This document shows, piece by piece, positions 1 to 4,617 of a stretch of 7,909 bases of DNA. Positions within the stretch are counted from its first letter, which is position 1; every line of letters starts with the position of its first letter. The stretch spans positions 1 to 7,909 of the forward strand of contig DAOTVD010000323.1 of assembly GCA_034437075.1 (NCBI GenBank), written 5' to 3'. Origin of the DNA: DAOTVD01 sp034437075 (GTDB taxonomy: Bacteria; Chloroflexota; Anaerolineae; Aggregatilineales; J027). Made by a program: the position numbers and the translations under genes. The notes below the pieces were generated by a model that was not told where the DNA came from, searched no databases, and saw nothing but the letters and a program-made list of their open reading frames with translations.

Positions 1-16
1 GCCCGCGCGCGGTAGC

Positions 17-1093
17 TTGCGCCCCATCCGGCGCGAAGGCAATAACCGCATGGTGGTCATAACGGCCTTCTTGATCGGTTTGGCCTTGCTGGCGGCGCTA
101 TGCGGGGCAATATTCCTGTTAGCTCTGAATGCGCTGACCGACGATGAAAATGCCGACACTGCCCCCGGGGCAACAGATCAGGTCGCCCTGCAAACCACCG
201 CCAACAATACACGGGGGCCCAACCCTAATCCCTCGACTGACACACCCTCTACAGGCGGCGTTGCCCAGCCCGCCTCGCCAGTGAATCCCGACTCTGCTGG
301 GCGCGAATTTGCCTATGCCGCCCCCGGAGCCTCGGATAGCTTCGACATTTTCGTGCGCAGCACAACCGACAATTCAGCCCGCGCGATCACAAATACACCC
401 CTGAATGAAGTCGGCCCGGCCTTTTCACCGGAGGGGTCACAAATTGCCTATTATGCCTATCGTGGGGACGGCCCTGGCGACATCTGGCTGATGAATGCGG
501 ATGGTTCCAGCGCCCGGAACCTAACAAACTCACCCGGCAGCGACGAACGAGTCGTGAGTTGGTCACCCGATGGCCAACAACTCGCCTACCACAGCAATGC
601 CGATGGTGATTACGATATTTATCTATATACGCTGGCCACCAACCAGACGCGCAACCTAACCGACTCCGAATGGGATGATCTCGCGCCGAGTTGGTCGCCA
701 GACGGCGCGCGTATTGCTTTTCATTCCGACCAGATACGCGGCTTTAACGAAATTTTCGTGATCGATATTACGGGCGAAGATCGCGCGCAGGTCACCGACG
801 GTAACTGGCAAGCCGCCTTTGCCGCCTGGGACCCGAATGGCACTCGGCTAGCGTTTCATAGTATTTTGAACAATCGCTATACGTTGCACCTCATCCGTCC
901 AAATGGCGAGGGTTTCCGAAACATCGCCCTCTCGACCCAGAACAACAGCCATGCGGCCTGGTCTTCAGATGGAGACGCCATCATCTATACCCAAAATTTC
1001 CCGGCCTCCCCGGTGATTTATTGGCATGATCTGCAATCGAACACGACCCGCCGCCTAGTGGACGGTGGCATCTTTCCAGACTGGCGACCCTAA
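17..1093 (+). CDS. Membrane-anchored TolB/PD40-type beta-propeller protein (5' end uncertain)
   Basis: The predicted product has one N-terminal transmembrane helix (about residues 13-37, counted from the TTG at 17) preceded by basic residues (RRE..NR), so the N-terminus should be cytoplasmic and the rest outside. Residues about 41-95 are a Thr/Pro/Asn-rich linker. From about residue 96 to the end there is a propeller of PD40/WD40-like blades. The hallmark turns FSPEG, SWSPDG, SWSPDG, AWDPNG and AWSSDG start near residues 135, 181, 225, 270 and 314, a regular 44-46 residue period, each followed by an IAF/LAY-type strand. Such propellers resemble TolB and DPP-IV blades and usually bind proteins or glycans; no catalytic domain is visible, so the exact role is unknown. 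The start is ambiguous. The frame is open to the left edge; TTG 17 is the longest start inside the window. ATG 50 has a GAAGG at 35-39 and may be the real start, or this may be the C-terminal part of a larger protein such as a kinase-propeller fusion. Confidence 0.8.
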   Translation: MRPIRREGNNRMVVITAFLIGLALLAALCGAIFLLALNALTDDENADTAPGATDQVALQTTANNTRGPNPNPSTDTPSTGGVAQPASPVNPDSAGREFAYAAPGASDSFDIFVRSTTDNSARAITNTPLNEVGPAFSPEGSQIAYYAYRGDGPGDIWLMNADGSSARNLTNSPGSDERVVSWSPDGQQLAYHSNADGDYDIYLYTLATNQTRNLTDSEWDDLAPSWSPDGARIAFHSDQIRGFNEIFVIDITGEDRAQVTDGNWQAAFAAWDPNGTRLAFHSILNNRYTLHLIRPNGEGFRNIALSTQNNSHAAWSSDGDAIIYTQNFPASPVIYWHDLQSNTTRRLVDGGIFPDWRP

Positions 1094-1098
1094 GAATG

Positions 1099-1128
1099 GC
1101 CTATTGGGTATTTGCCTACTTGGGCATT
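1099..1128. repeat. Imperfect tandem 15-bp duplication upstream of ugpC
   Basis: Two adjacent 15-bp units, gcctattgggtattt (1099-1113) and gcctacttgggcatt (1114-1128), match at about 13 positions if one gap is allowed. The second unit covers most of the predicted -35 hexamer of the ugpC promoter (1112-1117). It may be a pair of direct half-sites for a regulator or a chance duplication; nothing else in the window repeats it. Confidence 0.35.
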
Positions 1129-1140
1129 CGATGACATAAT
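1112..1140 (+). promoter_or_regulatory. Predicted sigma70-like promoter of ugpC
   Basis: The -35 hexamer TTGCCT (1112-1117) is separated by exactly 17 bp from the -10 hexamer CATAAT (1135-1140). The -10 is preceded by TGa, an extended -10 element. The hexamers match the consensus at 4 and 5 of 6 positions. Transcription would begin near 1147, giving a leader of about 57 nt with no obvious riboswitch fold. It lies in the only sizeable gap before ugpC, which supports the call. Confidence 0.5.
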
Positions 1141-1185
1141 GGGCACCATAAACGCAAAAGATACGGTTCTTTATTTCACCTTATT

Positions 1186-1192
1186 GAGAGGA
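1186..1192 (+). promoter_or_regulatory. Shine-Dalgarno sequence of ugpC
   Basis: GAGAGGA ends 11 nt before the ATG at 1204, slightly longer than ideal. Two closer ATGs (1193 and 1196) are out of frame and open only an eight-codon reading frame ending at 1216. The ATG at 1204 gives the correct ABC ATPase N-terminus (MASVTYRNVHKRF), so it is the chosen start. Confidence 0.55.
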
Positions 1193-1203
1193 ATGATGCT
1201 GAT

Positions 1204-2379
1204 ATGGCAAGTGTGACCTATCGTAATGTGCATAAACGCTTTGGCGACACGCACGTGATTAAAAATCTCAACATTGAAGTTGCGGATGGCGAATTCCTCG
1301 TTTTCGTGGGCCCATCCGGCTGCGGAAAATCGACCAGCTTGCGTATGTTGGCGGGCCTGGAAGAGATTTCGGAGGGCGAAATTCTGATCGGCGACCGCGT
1401 GGTTAACAACGTGGCGCCCAAAGACCGGGACATCGCCATGGTCTTTCAGAGTTATGCACTCTACCCGCACATGACCGTGTACGATAATATGGCTTTTGGT
1501 TTGAAGCTGCGCCGCACCCCGAAGAAAGTCATTGATGAGCGCGTACGCGAAGCTGCCGACAGCCTAGGCATCGGGCATCTGCTCGACCGTCGTCCGCGTC
1601 AGCTTTCGGGTGGGCAACGCCAACGTGTTGCGCTGGGCCGTGCTATCGTGCGCGAACCCGCCGTGTTCTTGCTAGACGAGCCGCTTTCTAACCTGGACGC
1701 CAAGCTCCGCGTGGAGGCCCGCGCGTTCATTAGCCGCCTGCACCAACGCCTCAACACGACGTTTATCTACGTTACCCACGACCAAACCGAAGCCATGACG
1801 ATGGGCACGCGCATTGCCGTTCTATCCGCTGGTTATCTCCAGCAAATCGACAGCCCGTCGAATTTGTACAGCTACCCAGACAACATTTTCGTCGCGGGTT
1901 TCATTGGCAGCCCTTCGATGAACTTCTTCAATGCCAAAGTGATCGAAAAAGACGGTGAAATCATGGTCGATGCGGGTGATTTTGAAATTCCGGCCCCCCC
2001 GGACCGTAAACACCTCATTAAAGATTATGTTGGTAAAGAAGTCATTCTAGGCATTCGTCCCGAAGACATCCATCACCACGATTACACCCCAGCGAACATT
2101 ACCCCCGCCACCATTGAGGCCATTGTGGACGTGATCGAACTGATGGGGAACGAAAAAATCGTCTATCTCAGCTTCGAGAACAGCGATAGCGATAGCTTTC
2201 TCTCCCGTATGGATCCTCGTAGTGATGTGACGCTAGGCGGCAAAACTGGCGCAACCATTAATCTGGACAATATTCATTTGTTTGATTCGTCCACCGAAGT
2301 CGTCATCCGCGACGATCCGCCGCCGAATCCGCAATCCTACGAGATTTCCAAAGCGCACAGAGAAGCTGGCGCCCACTAA
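1204..2379 (+). CDS. ugpC: UgpC/MalK-type sugar ABC transporter ATP-binding protein
   Basis: This is a 391-residue ATPase of the carbohydrate (CUT1) importer class, which hydrolyses ATP on the cytoplasmic face of a permease pair. All nucleotide-binding motifs are intact: Walker A GPSGCGKST (36-44), Q-loop Q82 in VFQSYALYPHMTV, signature LSGGQRQR (134-141), Walker B FLLDEP (155-160), D-loop SNLD (162-165) and H-loop H192. The post-ABC segment GFIGSPSMNFF near residue 232 leads into a MalK-like OB/TOBE regulatory domain (about 240-370), containing the GIRPEDI motif typical of UgpC, MsiK and MalK. Length matches the family's usual 360-400. No permease or solute-binding protein is adjacent, so it may serve several transporters, as MsiK does in Streptomyces; the substrate cannot be read from the sequence. 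It has its own promoter and leader, and a hairpin terminator follows the stop codon. Confidence 0.93.
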   Translation: MASVTYRNVHKRFGDTHVIKNLNIEVADGEFLVFVGPSGCGKSTSLRMLAGLEEISEGEILIGDRVVNNVAPKDRDIAMVFQSYALYPHMTVYDNMAFGLKLRRTPKKVIDERVREAADSLGIGHLLDRRPRQLSGGQRQRVALGRAIVREPAVFLLDEPLSNLDAKLRVEARAFISRLHQRLNTTFIYVTHDQTEAMTMGTRIAVLSAGYLQQIDSPSNLYSYPDNIFVAGFIGSPSMNFFNAKVIEKDGEIMVDAGDFEIPAPPDRKHLIKDYVGKEVILGIRPEDIHHHDYTPANITPATIEAIVDVIELMGNEKIVYLSFENSDSDSFLSRMDPRSDVTLGGKTGATINLDNIHLFDSSTEVVIRDDPPPNPQSYEISKAHREAGAH

Positions 2380-2394
2380 CGCTTCTTTCGCAGC

Positions 2395-2423
2395 CCCCGG
2401 CGTGCACGAAGCCGACGCCGGGG
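2395..2423 (+). terminator. Probable rho-independent terminator after ugpC
   Basis: A perfect 9-bp GC-rich stem, ccccggcgt (2395-2403) pairing with acgccgggg (2415-2423), encloses an 11-nt loop, 15 nt after the ugpC stop. The following tract (ccgtttctccc) has only a short run of T, so termination may be partial. Its position between two units with separate promoters supports the role. Confidence 0.6.
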
Positions 2424-2450
2424 CCGTTTCTCCCTCGCCTGGCGAAAACG

Positions 2451-2465
2451 TGCTACACTTTGGCT
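2451..2465 (+). promoter_or_regulatory. Extended -10 promoter, apparently leaderless, of the hydrolase-protease operon
   Basis: TGc followed by TACACT (2454-2459) forms an extended -10 element whose last base is 6 nt before the ATG at 2466. Transcription starting 7 nt downstream of the hexamer would begin at the ATG itself. No Shine-Dalgarno precedes the ATG and no convincing -35 is seen. The same hexamer and spacing occur before the histidine kinase gene. Confidence 0.5.
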
Positions 2466-3323
2466 ATGCACGACTATACCCATCACCATACCCTGGTAAA
2501 CGAAGCCCGATTACACCATCTAAAATGGCAGGGTGGTTCACCCACCGTGGTTTATCTGCCCGGTTTTATCGCGACGGCTTATGGCGCCCTGCACCTCGCG
2601 CGCGCGCTCGTACCGCACCGCCGAGTCCTAGCGCTGGACTTGCGCGGGCGTGGTGAAAGCGCTAAGCCGCCTGGGCCGTATGGTTTCGAGACTCACATGG
2701 CGGATTTAAGCGCCTGGATGGATGCGCTACACCTTGAAGATGTGATCCTCGCTGGGCATTCATTCGGCGCGCTACTGGCAGGCTTGTTCGCTAGCACATA
2801 CCCAGAACGTGTGCAGCGCGTGATCTGGTTCGATGGCGGCGTACCACCCGCCAAAGCCGCTCTGAATGCGTTTATGGCCTATCATTCAAACCTGACCTAC
2901 GAATACCCCAGCGTCGAGGCCTACGTCGCAACTTATCGTCAATTACCGGGATTACAACCCTGGACGCCCGAAGCCGAATCCCTAACCAGGGCCAATGTCA
3001 CTGAACAAGCCGACGGCAGCGCTCGTTGAGTCGTGCCACCCCATGTGGTCGAGGCCGAATTGCGAGCGTTCAGCCATACCCAGCAAAAACTCCTCAAAGA
3101 AGCGTATACTCGCCTCACGCATCCGATTCTACTTATTCAAGCCGGGATGGGCTCTTTCGGGCCGGGTGACCAGCACATTCCTTCCAAACAATTGGAACAA
3201 CTCCGCCAGCAGTTGCCCCAGCTTCAGGTATATCAGATGCCCCAAGCCGGGCATACGGGCGTGCTCACGATACCCGACCGAGGACGTGACGCAGCCATCC
3301 GCGCCTTTGTCGGGGTGACCTAA
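2466..3323 (+). pseudogene. Alpha/beta hydrolase interrupted by an in-frame TGA
   Basis: Read through one TGA at 3027-3029, the frame encodes about 285 residues, the normal size of a single-domain alpha/beta hydrolase (MhpC/epoxide hydrolase-like). Before the stop, the product has the oxyanion segment VVYLPGF (28-34), the DLRGRGES turn and the nucleophile elbow GHSFG with Ser99. After the stop come PILLIQAGMG, a candidate acid Asp235 (GPGD) and the catalytic His263 in QAGHTG. The nucleophile and the histidine thus lie on opposite sides of the stop, so the 187-residue product would be incomplete and probably inactive. The frame is otherwise undamaged, suggesting a recent nonsense change (CGA or TGG to TGA), a sequencing error, or readthrough. 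A GTG at 3033 could restart translation of the 96-residue second part, but no Shine-Dalgarno is seen there. ATG 2466 is preferred over TTG 2460, which overlaps the -10 box. The protease gene starts 1 nt after this frame ends. The substrate is unknown. Confidence 0.8.
3027..3029 (+). other. In-frame TGA within the hydrolase coding frame
   Basis: The codons around the stop read GAC GGC AGC GCT CGT TGA GTC GTG CCA CCC (DGSAR-stop-VVPP). Codon position 188 falls in the linker between the cap-like region and the C-terminal core strands. Both flanks are in the same frame, so no frameshift is involved. Confidence 0.9.
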
Positions 3324-3324
3324 C

Positions 3325-4584
3325 ATGACCCGTCTGCTCTGTGCAACCATGGTCTGTCTGGTGGTGATAGGGTCTGGCGGATTATCCGTAGACGCTCAAC
3401 AAGGCACTGAAATCCCGCTGTCTGCCGTGCACAACTATCTGGGGATTGATGCCTGGCACGCCGCTGGGCACACGGGGCAAGCTGTGCGAGTTGGCATCAT
3501 CGATTTCGGTTTTGGTGGCATCCAAGACCTGAACGTGGCTGTCACATTTCCGGATGATGTCGATGTCAGCGCGATGAACAGCGCATCCCTCGACCACGGC
3601 ACGCGCGTGCTGGAAATACTGCATAGTGTCGCGCCAGAAGCGCGCTATTTCGCATTTCCGTTGAATCCTGGCGGCAGCAATATCATCCAAGCGGTGGACT
3701 GGATGCTGGCCCAGGACATCGACATCCTGAATTATTCCACCTCAACCCTGTACATACCGCTGGATGGCACCAATTTTCACGCCCAACAGATGGGGCGCTT
3801 AACCGCCGAAGACACGCTTGTGGTCACATCGGCGGGCAATTATGGCGCTAGTTTTTTGCAGGATGTCTTTACAGACACTGACGGAGATGGGTTTCATGAA
3901 TTTGACGGGGGCTTTGGCCTGATGTGGGCCGCGCCCTATAGCAGCGCGCCTTTTGGTGAAGCACATCTGCGCTGGCAAGATGTGTATACCAGCGCCGAAA
4001 TTGACCTGGATTTGTGGGTTTTTGCAGAAGACGGAGAAACTATTCTGGATGCCGCCACCAGCGTGCAAGCCGGACGCAGCGCCGATTGGCCCCACGAAGA
4101 TGCACTGTATGCGATCCAGGCTGGCGTGCCGGTGTATCTGGCCATCCGCGCCAAAGACCCAGATACCGTGCCGCCGAATACACGCTTTTTTATATATGCA
4201 CCCAATACACAGATTGGCGTCCCTACCCCAGAAGGCAGCCTGACCGCCCCCGCCGATAGCCCGCATGTCCTCGCAGTGGGTGCTATCGAACCCAGCGAAA
4301 CGCTATGGCGCGGCAGCAGCCAGGGCCCCACCTGGGATGGCCGCATCAAGCCTGACCTCGTCGCACCACACCGCTTGACCTTACCCCAAACCGGCAGTGT
4401 ATTTACTGGCACGAGTGCCAGTACCCCCTTGGTGAGCGGTGCCGCTGCACTGCTACGGGGGGCCTTCCCACAGCTTACCGAAGCCGAGGTACGCCGCTGG
4501 TTGCTGGGCCAAGCCCGCGACCTTGGCCCGCCAGGGCCAGACAACCAATACGGTTATGGCCGTTTGTGGCTACCCTCGCCATAG
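3325..4584 (+). CDS. Secreted subtilisin-like serine protease (S8) with an inserted domain
   Basis: The 419-residue product starts with a Sec signal peptide (hydrophobic core about 4-20, likely cleavage after VDA at 24). The S8 catalytic triad is complete: Asp60 in VGIIDFG, His91 in LDHGTRV and Ser364 in GTSASTP, with the oxyanion Asn172 in TSAGN. Between Asn172 and Ser364 lies an insertion. It opens with a DTDGDG loop (184-189) that looks like a calcium-binding or dockerin-type loop, then a beta-rich stretch (LRWQDVYTSAEIDLDLWVF to RFFIYAP) resembling a PPC-type beta-sandwich. Only about 35 residues separate signal peptide and Asp60, so there is no I9 inhibitor prodomain. No C-terminal membrane or wall anchor is seen, so the enzyme should be released. 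ATG 3325 follows the upstream stop by one base and has GGGGTG (3312-3317) as a ribosome site, implying co-transcription and probable translational coupling with the hydrolase frame. The substrate is unknown. Confidence 0.9.
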   Translation: MTRLLCATMVCLVVIGSGGLSVDAQQGTEIPLSAVHNYLGIDAWHAAGHTGQAVRVGIIDFGFGGIQDLNVAVTFPDDVDVSAMNSASLDHGTRVLEILHSVAPEARYFAFPLNPGGSNIIQAVDWMLAQDIDILNYSTSTLYIPLDGTNFHAQQMGRLTAEDTLVVTSAGNYGASFLQDVFTDTDGDGFHEFDGGFGLMWAAPYSSAPFGEAHLRWQDVYTSAEIDLDLWVFAEDGETILDAATSVQAGRSADWPHEDALYAIQAGVPVYLAIRAKDPDTVPPNTRFFIYAPNTQIGVPTPEGSLTAPADSPHVLAVGAIEPSETLWRGSSQGPTWDGRIKPDLVAPHRLTLPQTGSVFTGTSASTPLVSGAAALLRGAFPQLTEAEVRRWLLGQARDLGPPGPDNQYGYGRLWLPSP

Positions 4585-4604
4585 CCCCAGCCCAAGGGAT
4601 GGGG
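4585..4604. repeat. Inverted repeat between protease stop and kinase -10 box
   Basis: The arms cccca (4585-4589) and tgggg (4600-4604) pair, with further pairing of cc (4591-4592) to gg (4597-4598) after one mismatch, leaving a 4-nt loop. The repeat starts directly after the protease stop codon and ends where the TACACT box begins. No T-run follows, so it is a poor intrinsic terminator; it may be an operator for the kinase promoter or an attenuating hairpin. Confidence 0.45.
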
Positions 4605-4617
4605 TACACTGAATACT
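4605..4617 (+). promoter_or_regulatory. -10 promoter element, apparently leaderless, of the histidine kinase gene
   Basis: TACACT (4605-4610) lies 7 nt before the ATG at 4618, so transcription would begin at or within one base of the start codon. No Shine-Dalgarno precedes the ATG (the bases are gaatact) and no -35 hexamer is evident. The arrangement copies that in front of the hydrolase at 2454-2466. Confidence 0.45.

Noticed and set aside
17..150. Lipoprotein signal in the propeller protein (Cys29 in LAALCG)
   Set aside because: The residue before the cysteine is Leu instead of the small residue a lipobox needs; the segment fits a plain transmembrane anchor better.
1193..1216. Eight-codon leader frame overlapping the ugpC start
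   Set aside because: Its ATGs are 0-3 nt from the Shine-Dalgarno, too close for initiation, and it has no attenuator-like codon bias.
3027..3065. Selenocysteine insertion at the hydrolase TGA
   Set aside because: Downstream there is only a short stem (gccac/gtggt, about 3036-3050), unlike a bacterial SECIS. The position is not catalytic and the family is not known for selenocysteine.
3936..4544. Long minus-strand open frame (202 codons) inside the protease gene, plus other long antisense frames
   Set aside because: It lies opposite an intact S8 protease with all catalytic motifs. The translation is Ser/Arg/Ala-rich without a recognisable domain, as expected for an antisense shadow in GC-rich DNA.
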